A stretch of 59,699 nt of DNA, from NCBI RefSeq assembly GCF_000332645.1, contig NZ_AMXN01000011.1, positions 1-59,699 of the forward strand, in the 5' to 3' direction. The notes beneath the pieces were generated by a model. That model did no database searches. It was not told the origin of the DNA and saw only the letters and a list, made by a program, of their open reading frames with translations. Of this stretch, positions 52,333 through 59,699 are shown piece by piece. The first letter of the stretch is position 1; each line of letters begins with the position of its first letter. The translations under genes and the position numbers were made by a program. Origin of the DNA: Bacillus inaquosorum KCTC 13429. Lineage in GTDB: Bacteria > Bacillota > Bacilli > Bacillales > Bacillaceae.

Positions 52333-53415
52333 TCACAGCTGTCTGTCTAAATAGTGCTTCTCTTGCAGGCGTTTTAAACCTTTTTTGATTTTTTGGGCTC
52401 GTACTTCACCGATTCCCTCTACTTCATCTAATTCTTCTGCACTCGCCTCAATAATCCTTGGGAGGACTCCAAATGCTTCTACAACATTTTCAACAATCGG
52501 CATCGGAAGACGCGGTATCTTATTTAACAGCCTGTATCCTCTAGGCAATACATAATCATCAAGATTTGTAGAAGCCGGATAACCGAGAAGCTTATAAACA
52601 ATGGAATCATCCAGCAAATCATAACTGGACATATCCTGCAGCTCTTTCAAGAGAACAAATGGATCTTTAATCTTTTCTTTCACATAATCCTTAATAAATA
52701 AAGCGGCCTCTTCTTCCATATCCGTAATCAGTTCAATGACTTGCAGCTTAATCAAATGACCTTCTGTTCCCAGTTCCCTGATATACATGTTAATTTCATT
52801 TTTGATTCTCAATACCATTTCATAACGGTGCATCACAGACAGAACGTCGCTGAATGTAACAAGTTCCTCAAACTCTAAAGCATTCAATGCATTAATGGTT
52901 TTGTCCAGAATCGTTTTATATTTTTCAAGAGTTTGAATGGCTTGATTCGCTTTTGTTAAAATAAACCCTATGTCTTTTAGTGTATACTTCATGCTTTCCT
53001 GATATAACGTTATAACATTCCTTCTTTCAGAAATGGCGATCACAAGGCAGCCGGTCTGCTTAGCTACTCTTTCGGCGGTGCGGTGCCGCATTCCTGTTTC
53101 TGATGAAGAAATTGTGGCTTCAGGCATCAGCTGTGTATTGGCGTATAGGATCTTTTGACCAGAATCACTTAAAATGATCGCCCCATCCATTTTAGCCAGC
53201 TCATATAAATGTGCCGGAGAAAAAGCAGTGTTAATGTGGAAACCGCCATCCACAACTTCTTTTACTTTATCATTATATCCAACAACAATCAGACCGCCTG
53301 TATTTGCTCTCAGTACATTTTCGATTCCAGCTCTGAGCGGAGTACCCGGAGCAACAAACTGCAATATAGATGACAGGTCTAACTCGTGTTTCGCCCCTTT
53401 TTTCTCTTTTTCCAT
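52333..53415 (-). CDS. disA: DisA, DNA-integrity-scanning diadenylate cyclase
   Basis: This 360-residue protein makes cyclic di-AMP from ATP. The DAC domain (about 10-145) carries the DGA motif (MDGAIIL, about 76) and the RHR motif ([10 protein letters not shown], about 108). A helical linker follows, then a C-terminal helix-hairpin-helix DNA-binding domain ([16 protein letters not shown]). DisA slides on DNA and reduces synthesis at branched or damaged sites, delaying sporulation. It starts three bases after radA, its known functional partner. Confidence 0.97.
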   Translation of the reverse strand: MEKEKKGAKHELDLSSILQFVAPGTPLRAGIENVLRANTGGLIVVGYNDKVKEVVDGGFHINTAFSPAHLYELAKMDGAIILSDSGQKILYANTQLMPEATISSSETGMRHRTAERVAKQTGCLVIAISERRNVITLYQESMKYTLKDIGFILTKANQAIQTLEKYKTILDKTINALNALEFEELVTFSDVLSVMHRYEMVLRIKNEINMYIRELGTEGHLIKLQVIELITDMEEEAALFIKDYVKEKIKDPFVLLKELQDMSSYDLLDDSIVYKLLGYPASTNLDDYVLPRGYRLLNKIPRLPMPIVENVVEAFGVLPRIIEASAEELDEVEGIGEVRAQKIKKGLKRLQEKHYLDRQL

Positions 53416-53418
53416 CTA

Positions 53419-54795
53419 TTATCCTCCTAATGAAGTACGAAGCGCCTCTGCAACATTTGCTACTCCGATAACCTCAATCCCTTTTGGTTTTGTCCATCCA
53501 TCCAGATTTGCCGCGGGTATGATCATGCGTTTAAAACCAAGCTTAGCCGCTTCTTTCACACGCTGTTCAATTCTTGAAACCCGCCGGACTTCTCCGGTTA
53601 ATCCCACTTCTCCTATAAAACAATCTGCAGGATTTGGAGGTGTGTCTCTAAAGCTTGACGCAATACTGATCGCAATGGCAAGATCAATTGCCGGTTCATC
53701 AAGCTTAACGCCGCCGGCCACTTTCAAATAAGCATCCTGATTTTGCAGCAGCAGCCCAACTCTTTTTTCTAACACAGCCATTAACAGTGAAACCCTGTTA
53801 TGGTCTATTCCCGTTGCCATACGCCGCGGATTGCCAAAGCTTGTTGGCGAGATGAGCGCCTGGATTTCAACGAGAATCGGTCTTGTGCCTTCCATAGAAG
53901 CAGTTATGCTCGAGCCTGCGGATCCCGCCGAGCGTTCTTCTAAGAAAATTTCTGAAGGATTCAAAACCTCAGTGAGTCCCTCTTCGCGCATTTCGAAAAT
54001 GCCCATTTCGTTTGTAGATCCAAAACGGTTTTTTACAGCCCGCAAAATACGGAAAGTATGGTGACGTTCTCCTTCAAAATATAAAACAGTGTCAACCATA
54101 TGCTCCAGCAGTCTAGGCCCTGCGATGGACCCTTCTTTCGTCACGTGCCCTACGATAAAAATCGGAATGCCTTTTGTTTTTGCAATTTTCATCAGCTCAG
54201 CCGTACATTCCCTGACCTGTGACACACTGCCGGGAGCTGATGTGATATCGCTTTGGTAAACCGTTTGAATAGAGTCAACAACGACAAACGCTGGATTCAT
54301 CTCTTGTATAGCAGACGAAATATACTCCATATCGGTTTCAGATAAAACATGCAGCGACGGATTATTTATGCCGAGACGGTCTGCTCTCAGTTTCGTTTGT
54401 TTGACCGATTCTTCTCCCGAAATGTACAGCACACTGTTCGATGAATCTGATAATTGAGCGGAAACCTGCAGTAATAACGTTGACTTTCCGATACCGGGAT
54501 CGCCGCCGATTAGAACGAGTGAACCTTTAACGACGCCCCCGCCGAGCACTCTGTTAAATTCGCCAAGCTGGGTTTTAACCCGGGGTTCTTCTGATGTTTC
54601 GATTGATGTAATAGGTGAAGGTTTCTGTACGGTTTGAACAGAATGAGAAAAAGCCGCTCTCCGATTGGCAGGTGCTTTTTTAATCATTTCTTCCACCATT
54701 GTATTCCAAGCACCGCATCCCGGACATTTCCCCATCCATTTTGGAGACTCGTAGCCGCAGGATTGGCAGATGAATTTCGATTTTGTTTTAGCCAT
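53419..54795 (-). CDS. radA: RadA (Sms), DNA repair/branch-migration ATPase
   Basis: This 458-residue protein has an N-terminal zinc finger ([21 protein letters not shown]-x2-C twice), a RecA-like ATPase ([12 protein letters not shown]) with the RadA KNRFG motif, and a C-terminal Lon-protease-like domain without its active serine-lysine dyad evident. It helps recombination and restrains DisA. The ATG giving [11 protein letters not shown] lies downstream of GGGAGAGG by 13 bases. Between it and clpC is a long hairpin. It is the fifth gene of the ctsR operon. Confidence 0.96.
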   Translation of the reverse strand: MAKTKSKFICQSCGYESPKWMGKCPGCGAWNTMVEEMIKKAPANRRAAFSHSVQTVQKPSPITSIETSEEPRVKTQLGEFNRVLGGGVVKGSLVLIGGDPGIGKSTLLLQVSAQLSDSSNSVLYISGEESVKQTKLRADRLGINNPSLHVLSETDMEYISSAIQEMNPAFVVVDSIQTVYQSDITSAPGSVSQVRECTAELMKIAKTKGIPIFIVGHVTKEGSIAGPRLLEHMVDTVLYFEGERHHTFRILRAVKNRFGSTNEMGIFEMREEGLTEVLNPSEIFLEERSAGSAGSSITASMEGTRPILVEIQALISPTSFGNPRRMATGIDHNRVSLLMAVLEKRVGLLLQNQDAYLKVAGGVKLDEPAIDLAIAISIASSFRDTPPNPADCFIGEVGLTGEVRRVSRIEQRVKEAAKLGFKRMIIPAANLDGWTKPKGIEVIGVANVAEALRTSLGG

Positions 54796-54840
54796 ATATA
54801 GTGTAAGACCTCTCCCTTGTTCTATTTCTTGATATGAAAG

Positions 54841-54871
54841 TGAGGCATACACTTACATGCTGTATGCCTCA
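54841..54871 (-). promoter_or_regulatory. Perfect 11-bp hairpin between clpC and radA
   Basis: TGAGGCATACA and TGTATGCCTCA pair perfectly across a 9-base loop. The following bases are CTTTCATATC, a poor U tract. It is best read as a leaky terminator that lowers radA-disA expression relative to clpC. Confidence 0.75.
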
Positions 54872-54885
54872 TTTCCGTCTCTATA

Positions 54886-57318
54886 TTAATTCGTTTTAGC
54901 AGTCGTTTTTACGACAAATTCGCCATCTTCTACATCGAGAACAATATGCTGTCCTTTATGAATATTTCCTCTGAGGAGTTCTTCAGATAAACGGTCCTCG
55001 ACATGTTTTTGGATAGCTCTTCTTAACGGACGTGCACCGTATTCCAGATCAACGCCCTCTTCCGCGACTTTCGCTTTTGCAGCTTCTGTCAATTCGATAG
55101 AAAGATCCTGTTCTTTCAGGCGTTTCGTTAATTGATCAGACATCAGTGACACGATTTCAGTCAGGTGTTTTTTCTCAAGTGAATGGAAGACGATGATTTC
55201 ATCAATACGGTTGATGAACTCCGGCCTGAACGCACGTTTCAGCTCACCCATCACTTTATCTTTCATGTCTTTATGATTCTGCGTCTCATCCTGAACGTTA
55301 AAGCCGACATATTTATTGCGTTTCAGCTCACTTGCTCCGACGTTTGACGTCATAATTAAAATGGTATTCCGGAAATCGACTGTACGTCCTTTAGAATCAG
55401 TCAACCGCCCGTCTTCAAGAACTTGCAGAAGAATATTGAAAACATCAGGGTGCGCTTTCTCAATCTCATCAAGAAGCACGACAGAGTAAGGTTTTCTTCT
55501 GACTTTCTCTGTTAATTGGCCGCCTTCATCGTATCCTACGTATCCCGGAGGTGAACCGACAAGTCTTGAAGTTGAGTGTTTTTCCATGTATTCAGACATA
55601 TCAATTCTGATCATGGCTTCTTCATCGCCGAAAATGGATTCAGCAAGTGCTCGCGCAAGCTCTGTTTTACCTACACCTGTAGGGCCTAAGAAAATAAATG
55701 AGCCGATTGGGCGTTTAGGGTCTTTTAACCCTGCTCTTGCACGTCTGACTGCTTTTGCAACAGCTACAACTGCTTCATCCTGACCGATGACACGAGAGTG
55801 AAGAATGCTTTCCATATTGAGAAGCTTATCTGTTTCAGTTTGGGCGATTTTAGATACAGGCACCCCAGTCCAGCTGGAAACAACCATCGCAATATCATCA
55901 ACAGTAACCTCTGAGTTTTCCTGTCCTTGCTTCTCTTTCCATGATTTCTTCGTATCCTCTACTTGCTCGCGCAGGCGTTGCTCAGTATCACGCAAGGAAG
56001 CAGCTTTTTCAAACTCTTGGCTTTGCACTGCCGCATCCTTCTCTTTACGAACCTCATCAAGCTTCTGTTCAAGCTCTTTTAAGTTAGGCGGCGTTGTAAA
56101 GGAGCGCAGTCTCACCTTTGAACCCGCTTCATCGATCAAGTCAATTGCTTTATCCGGAAGGAAACGGTCAGAAATATATCTGTCAGAAAGCTTAACCGCA
56201 GCTTCAATGGCATCATCTGTAATTGATACACGGTGGTGAGCTTCATATCGGTCACGCAAGCCTTTTAAAATTTGAATACTTTCATCTGCAGACGGCTGAT
56301 CAACCTGGATCGGCTGAAAACGGCGTTCCAACGCTGCATCTTTTTCAATATATTTTCGGTACTCATCGAGAGTCGTCGCCCCAATACATTGTAGCTCGCC
56401 CCGAGCAAGTGAAGGTTTTAAAATGTTAGATGCATCAATTGCACCTTCTGCTCCACCCGCTCCGATTAATGTATGGAGTTCATCGATGAATAGAATGATG
56501 TTTCCTGCCTGGCGAATTTCGTCCATGACCTTCTTCAGGCGATCCTCAAATTCTCCGCGGTATTTTGTGCCGGCAACCACTGTTCCCATGTCTAATGTCA
56601 TTACGCGTTTATCACGCAAGATTTCGGGAACTTCGTTGTTGATAATTTGCTGTGCCAAACCTTCTGCAATCGCCGTTTTACCTACACCTGGTTCTCCAAT
56701 GAGAACAGGGTTGTTTTTCGTTCTGCGGCTTAACACTTCGATTACACGCTGGATTTCCTTGCTTCTGCCGATGACAGGATCAAGACTGTCTTCCTTCGCA
56801 ATAGCAGTTAAGTCTCTTGCCAAGCTGTCAAGCGTAGGCGTGTTTGCATTGCTGTTTGTTCCTGCCGCTGATGATCCTGTTTCATTGCTTCCAAGAAGCT
56901 GGAGCACTTGCTGTCTTGCTTTATTTAAGCTGACACCGAGGTTATTCAGGACTCTCGCAGCAACACCTTCTCCTTCGCGAATCAGACCAAGAAGAATATG
57001 TTCTGTTCCAACATAAGAATGACCAAGTTTTCTTGCCTCATCCATTGAAAGCTCAATGACTTTTTTAGCTCTTGGAGTATAATGAATCGTTTGAGACATT
57101 TCCTGTCCGCGCCCAATTAAACTTTCAACTTCTTTTTGTATTTTATCTGAACCAAGTCCAAGCGCTTGAAGAGCTTTAGCAGCAATGCCTTCTCCTTCTC
57201 GTACCAGTCCTAATAAAATATGCTCAGTGCCAATGTTATTATGACCTAAACGAAGTGCTTCTTCCTGTGCAAGCGCCAGTACTTTTTGAGCTCGTTCTGT
57301 AAATCTTCCAAACATCAT
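54886..57318 (-). CDS. clpC: ClpC, AAA+ unfoldase of the ClpCP protease
   Basis: This 810-residue protein has a double Clp-N repeat (1-140), a first AAA+ domain ([13 protein letters not shown]), a coiled-coil middle region with the UVR-like [10 protein letters not shown] (about 430), and a second AAA+ domain ([14 protein letters not shown]). The VGF loop (KYVGFNV) that docks ClpP is present. With McsB it degrades arginine-phosphorylated proteins, and with MecA it degrades ComK. It overlaps mcsB by 4 bases. A CtsR box upstream of ctsR controls it. Confidence 0.98.
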   Translation of the reverse strand: MMFGRFTERAQKVLALAQEEALRLGHNNIGTEHILLGLVREGEGIAAKALQALGLGSDKIQKEVESLIGRGQEMSQTIHYTPRAKKVIELSMDEARKLGHSYVGTEHILLGLIREGEGVAARVLNNLGVSLNKARQQVLQLLGSNETGSSAAGTNSNANTPTLDSLARDLTAIAKEDSLDPVIGRSKEIQRVIEVLSRRTKNNPVLIGEPGVGKTAIAEGLAQQIINNEVPEILRDKRVMTLDMGTVVAGTKYRGEFEDRLKKVMDEIRQAGNIILFIDELHTLIGAGGAEGAIDASNILKPSLARGELQCIGATTLDEYRKYIEKDAALERRFQPIQVDQPSADESIQILKGLRDRYEAHHRVSITDDAIEAAVKLSDRYISDRFLPDKAIDLIDEAGSKVRLRSFTTPPNLKELEQKLDEVRKEKDAAVQSQEFEKAASLRDTEQRLREQVEDTKKSWKEKQGQENSEVTVDDIAMVVSSWTGVPVSKIAQTETDKLLNMESILHSRVIGQDEAVVAVAKAVRRARAGLKDPKRPIGSFIFLGPTGVGKTELARALAESIFGDEEAMIRIDMSEYMEKHSTSRLVGSPPGYVGYDEGGQLTEKVRRKPYSVVLLDEIEKAHPDVFNILLQVLEDGRLTDSKGRTVDFRNTILIMTSNVGASELKRNKYVGFNVQDETQNHKDMKDKVMGELKRAFRPEFINRIDEIIVFHSLEKKHLTEIVSLMSDQLTKRLKEQDLSIELTEAAKAKVAEEGVDLEYGARPLRRAIQKHVEDRLSEELLRGNIHKGQHIVLDVEDGEFVVKTTAKTN

Positions 57319-58406
57319 ATCGATTCATCCTCCTGTCTTTTCCCATTCATTTCTAAGTGAAGCCGTTCTCTGATGAGAGCCGCTCTTCGAATGTCCCTTT
57401 CGTTCGGACGCAAAGCGCCTCCCGAGTACTGCTGTAAAAATCCTGGCTGTGTCAAAATCATTAATTCGTTAAGTATGTTGCTTGAAAGTCCTTTAATAAT
57501 GCCTAGGTCAATGCCTAACCGGACATCTGAAAGGCACTTTGCAGTTTCTTTCGATTCTATCATCCGGCAATTGGACAAGACCCCATAAGAACGATACACC
57601 TTATCCTCAAGTTCAATTTTAGAGGTTTGATAAAGCGCTTCTCGGGCAGATCGTTCTTGTTCAATCAGCTGGGCAGCAACACTGTTAAGGTCATCAACAA
57701 TATCCTGCTCTGACTTACCAAGCGTGATCTGATTTGAAATTTGAAAGATATTCCCTACTGCTTCGCTGCCTTCCCCATAAATTCCTCTAACAACTAAGCC
57801 TAATTGATTAATTGCCGGTATAATTCGATTTATTTGCCTAGTTAAAACCAGTGCCGGCAGATGCATCATGACTGAAGCCCTTAGACCCGTACCTACATTT
57901 GTAGGACAGCTGGTTAAGTATCCTCTTTGTTCATGGAAAGCATAATCAACTTTTTCTTCAATCCAGTCATCGACTTGGTTTGCGGCTTTCATTGCTTCTA
58001 ACAGCTGAAATCCAGGGAAAAGACACTGAATTCTAATATGATCCTCTTCATTTAACATGACGCTTACTTCCTCATTTTCAGAAAGCAAACAGCCACCAAA
58101 AGGAGACTCTGTCAGATTCGGACTGATTAGATGTTTTTCAACAAGTACACGCTTTTCTAGAGGCTGTGCATCATTCATTCTGATCAAAACGAATTTGCCG
58201 ATTCCGGGAATATCTTGGTCTGAAAACTGATCTTCAAATTGCTGTATGATGGATGAGGCTTCTTCATTGGAATACCGCGTAGGGAACCGTATATGTTCAA
58301 AGTTCCTTGCTAAACGTATGCGGCTGCTGAGTACAATGTCACTTTCAGGTCCTTTCTGCTTCATCCAACTGCTTAGTGCGTCCTGAATAAAATGCTTTAG
58401 CGACAT
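57315..58406 (-). CDS. mcsB: McsB, protein arginine kinase
   Basis: This 363-residue enzyme resembles phosphagen kinases. Visible motifs are [18 protein letters not shown] (ATP contact), EDHIRIQ and [18 protein letters not shown] (catalytic loop). It phosphorylates arginines in damaged proteins and in CtsR, marking them for ClpCP. It needs McsA as an activator. Its ATG shares a base with the mcsA stop and its end overlaps the clpC start, so the three are tightly coupled. Confidence 0.97.
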   Translation of the reverse strand: MSLKHFIQDALSSWMKQKGPESDIVLSSRIRLARNFEHIRFPTRYSNEEASSIIQQFEDQFSDQDIPGIGKFVLIRMNDAQPLEKRVLVEKHLISPNLTESPFGGCLLSENEEVSVMLNEEDHIRIQCLFPGFQLLEAMKAANQVDDWIEEKVDYAFHEQRGYLTSCPTNVGTGLRASVMMHLPALVLTRQINRIIPAINQLGLVVRGIYGEGSEAVGNIFQISNQITLGKSEQDIVDDLNSVAAQLIEQERSAREALYQTSKIELEDKVYRSYGVLSNCRMIESKETAKCLSDVRLGIDLGIIKGLSSNILNELMILTQPGFLQQYSGGALRPNERDIRRAALIRERLHLEMNGKRQEDESI

Positions 58407-58963
58407 TACTCCTGTTCCTCCTCACTATCTGTACTTTTGAGTGATTGTTCTAATGAACGAATTTGATCTCTCACATGAGCTGCGTTTTCAAATTCTTCTT
58501 GATGGATTAAGGATTCTAATTCTTTTTTCAGCATGTCAATCTGCCGTCTGACATGAAGATTGCCGCCTATACGTTTCGGAATTTTCCCAGCATGCACAGT
58601 GTTTCCGCTGTGCACTTTACGTAAGATAGGTGTAATGTTGCTATGAAATGTTTTATAACATTCAGAACATCCAAAACGGCCGACTTTTCTAAATTGCTGA
58701 AAGGTCATTCCGCATTTCGGACAAGCAGATATTTGCTCCGAGTGACTGAACATTTGAGTTCCTGCATTTTGTAATGAAGAATCCATATTCAGCAAACCCG
58801 AAAGTAAATTATGAATAGAGAAACCATGATTTGCACTTATACCATATGAATCACTATTTTCTTTGGCACATTGTTCACAAATATGAACTTCTATTTTTTC
58901 TCCGTTAACAACCTTTGTAAAGTGAAAAGTGGCTGGTCTCTCGTGGCACTCTTGACAAATCAA
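58406..58963 (-). CDS. mcsA: McsA, activator of McsB
   Basis: This 185-residue protein has zinc-binding cysteine pairs: CQECHERP and CEQCAKEN at the N terminus, CPKCGMTF and CSECYKTF in the middle. A C-terminal UVR motif ([20 protein letters not shown]) binds ClpC. McsA stimulates McsB and links it to the protease. The start is a TTG ([10 protein letters not shown]) with GGGTG 6 bases upstream. A GTG three codons earlier would lack an SD, being only about 4 bases after the ctsR stop. Confidence 0.93.
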   Translation of the reverse strand: MICQECHERPATFHFTKVVNGEKIEVHICEQCAKENSDSYGISANHGFSIHNLLSGLLNMDSSLQNAGTQMFSHSEQISACPKCGMTFQQFRKVGRFGCSECYKTFHSNITPILRKVHSGNTVHAGKIPKRIGGNLHVRRQIDMLKKELESLIHQEEFENAAHVRDQIRSLEQSLKSTDSEEEQE

Positions 58964-58976
58964 TCTTTTCACCCGC

Positions 58977-59441
58977 TTATTTTAATTTTAAAGAAGTCAG
59001 CATAGCCTTCATCATTCTGGCTCTTAATTCATCACGCTCAGGCAAGTCAATGTGTAAAACCGAGCGGTCCATCACGCTGACCATCATTTTTGCTTCTCTT
59101 TCTGAAATCACCTTGTCTTCTAATAGCCTTAAAATAATGTCATCAGAGGCTGCTTGAGACAAATGGATACCAATTTGAGAAATAATATTATTGATCAGGA
59201 CAACTTCATTGTTCATTTTAATTTTAATGATTCTGATGTAACCGCCGCCCCCGCGTTTGCTCTCAACAATATATCCTCTTTCGCTTGTAAATCTGGTGTT
59301 GATGACATAATTTATTTGGGAAGGAACGCATTGAAATTTATCTGCAATTTCACTTCGTTTAATCTCTAAAATTTCCTTGCCATTTTGATCTAACACTCGT
59401 TTTAAATATTGTTCAATGATGTCAGAAATATTATGTCCCAC
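58977..59441 (-). CDS. ctsR: CtsR, repressor of class III heat-shock genes
   Basis: This 154-residue repressor has an N-terminal winged helix-turn-helix (EIADKFQCVPSQINYVINTR) and the glycine-rich wing VESKRGGGGYIRI, the heat-sensing and DNA-contact loop. A C-terminal dimer/McsB-contact domain follows. CtsR blocks clp genes until heat or McsB inactivates it. The GTG start has AAAGGAGG 9 bases upstream. Its own operator overlaps the region between promoter and start codon, so it is autoregulated. Confidence 0.97.
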   Translation of the reverse strand: MGHNISDIIEQYLKRVLDQNGKEILEIKRSEIADKFQCVPSQINYVINTRFTSERGYIVESKRGGGGYIRIIKIKMNNEVVLINNIISQIGIHLSQAASDDIILRLLEDKVISEREAKMMVSVMDRSVLHIDLPERDELRARMMKAMLTSLKLK

Positions 59442-59462
59442 TCAACCCCCTCCTTTACTGAC

Positions 59463-59479
59463 TTTGACTATATTTGACT
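59463..59479 (-). promoter_or_regulatory. CtsR operator
   Basis: The minus strand reads AGTCAAATATAGTCAAA, two direct heptads RGTCAAA spaced by three bases, exactly the CtsR box. GTCAG follows as a partial third repeat. It covers the expected transcription start, so bound CtsR would block polymerase. Confidence 0.95.
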
Positions 59480-59487
59480 TTAATCTT

Positions 59488-59516
59488 ACTATAAGGCGTT
59501 TCTCGAGAATTTTCAA
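59488..59516 (-). promoter_or_regulatory. SigA promoter of the ctsR operon
   Basis: The minus strand shows TTGAAA (59511-59516), 17 bases and TATAGT (59488-59493), just upstream of the CtsR box. A SigB promoter is known for this operon in B. subtilis; I looked in 59520-59620 and found no convincing one. Confidence 0.8.
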
Positions 59517-59644
59517 CTTTCTCGCTCTATCCTTTATTATTTCCATTTTCCCAGTCCATAAAACCTGATGTCGGTTTAAAATTCAGTGTAAAGTTATTAT
59601 ATTATACAATTAAATGAAATTTTATGATACCAATAAACCAGAAT

Positions 59645-59679
59645 ACAAAAAGGGCAGCTCATATGAGCTGCCCTTTTTT
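59645..59679 (-). terminator. rRNA operon terminator
   Basis: The perfect 24-base palindrome AGGGCAGCTCAT/ATGAGCTGCCCT (59651-59674) is flanked by A and T runs on both sides, so it can end transcription in both directions. It lies just after the 5S rRNA 3' end. Confidence 0.95.
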
Positions 59680-59684
59680 CACTT

Positions 59685-59699
59685 GCTTGGCGGCGTCCT
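59685..59699 (-). rRNA. rrf: 5S ribosomal RNA, 3' end only
   Basis: The minus strand reads AGGACGCCGCCAAGC, the last 15 bases of Bacillus 5S rRNA as I recall them. The gene runs off the right edge. With the terminator beside it, this marks the end of an rRNA operon immediately before ctsR. Confidence 0.85.

Noticed and set aside
53174..53731. 185-codon frame antisense to disA and radA
   Set aside because: It spans the junction of two well-supported genes on the other strand and shows no recognisable domain.
56423..57016. 197-codon frame antisense to clpC
   Set aside because: It lies wholly inside clpC, is rich in Ser/Arg/Leu as expected for a complement of a coding frame, and has no SD or promoter.
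59520..59640. SigB promoter of the ctsR operon
   Set aside because: Known from B. subtilis, but no GTTT...GGGTA pair with 13-15 base spacing could be seen here. GTTTTA and GGGAAA occur only 6 bases apart.

Overview
The window looks like Bacillus subtilis or a very close relative (B. subtilis group). The gene order, protein lengths and many residues match what I recall of the region between two rRNA operons near the replication origin, shown here in reverse so that almost everything is on the minus strand. A few residues, for example in ClpC, differ from my memory of strain 168, so I do not assign a strain. The right edge holds the 3' end of a 5S rRNA gene with its terminator. The left edge holds tandem promoters and the leader of the next rRNA operon.

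From right to left, in the direction of transcription: (1) ctsR-mcsA-mcsB-clpC-radA-disA, the heat-shock/protein-arginine-kinase operon with a CtsR box and a SigA promoter; (2) yacL, ispD, ispF; (3) gltX, a T-box leader, cysE-cysS-mrnC-rlmB-rae1; (4) sigH with its own promoter, then rpmG-secE and nusG; (5) rplK-rplA, and rplJ-rplL behind an L10-type leader; (6) ybxB (methyltransferase) and rpoB-rpoC, both read from TTG starts; (7) the str operon rplGB-rpsL-rpsG-fusA-tufA; (8) ybaC, a single hydrolase gene; (9) the S10-spc-alpha supercluster rpsJ to rplQ, about 15 kb without a strong terminator, which also carries secY, adk, map, infA and rpoA; (10) ecfA1-ecfA2-ecfT-truA, then rplM-rpsI behind an L13-type leader; (11) ybaJ, ybaK-cwlD, salA, and the sporulation/germination genes gerD (+), kbaA (-) and pdaB (+).

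Most of the window builds the transcription, translation and secretion machinery (ribosomal proteins, RNA polymerase core, elongation factors, SecY/SecE, NusG). It is interleaved with stress and sporulation control (CtsR, McsAB, ClpC, DisA, SigH, KbaA, SalA) and spore cortex or germination genes (CwlD, PdaB, GerD). Most control appears to be by RNA: r-protein leaders, a T-box, attenuator hairpins and 5'-UTR hairpins.

I see no mobile element, CRISPR array, prophage or new defence system. The least explained features are a frameshifted KOW-protein gene between map and infA, two tiny plus-strand ORFs in the rpsI-ybaJ gap, a repeated L1-operator-like motif before rplK and rplA, a hairpin between the Shine-Dalgarno sequence and start codon of nusG, and a PdaB that lacks the usual metal-binding histidines. 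Statements about family function come from general knowledge; positions and motifs were read from the sequence by eye, and short-site coordinates may be off by a base.
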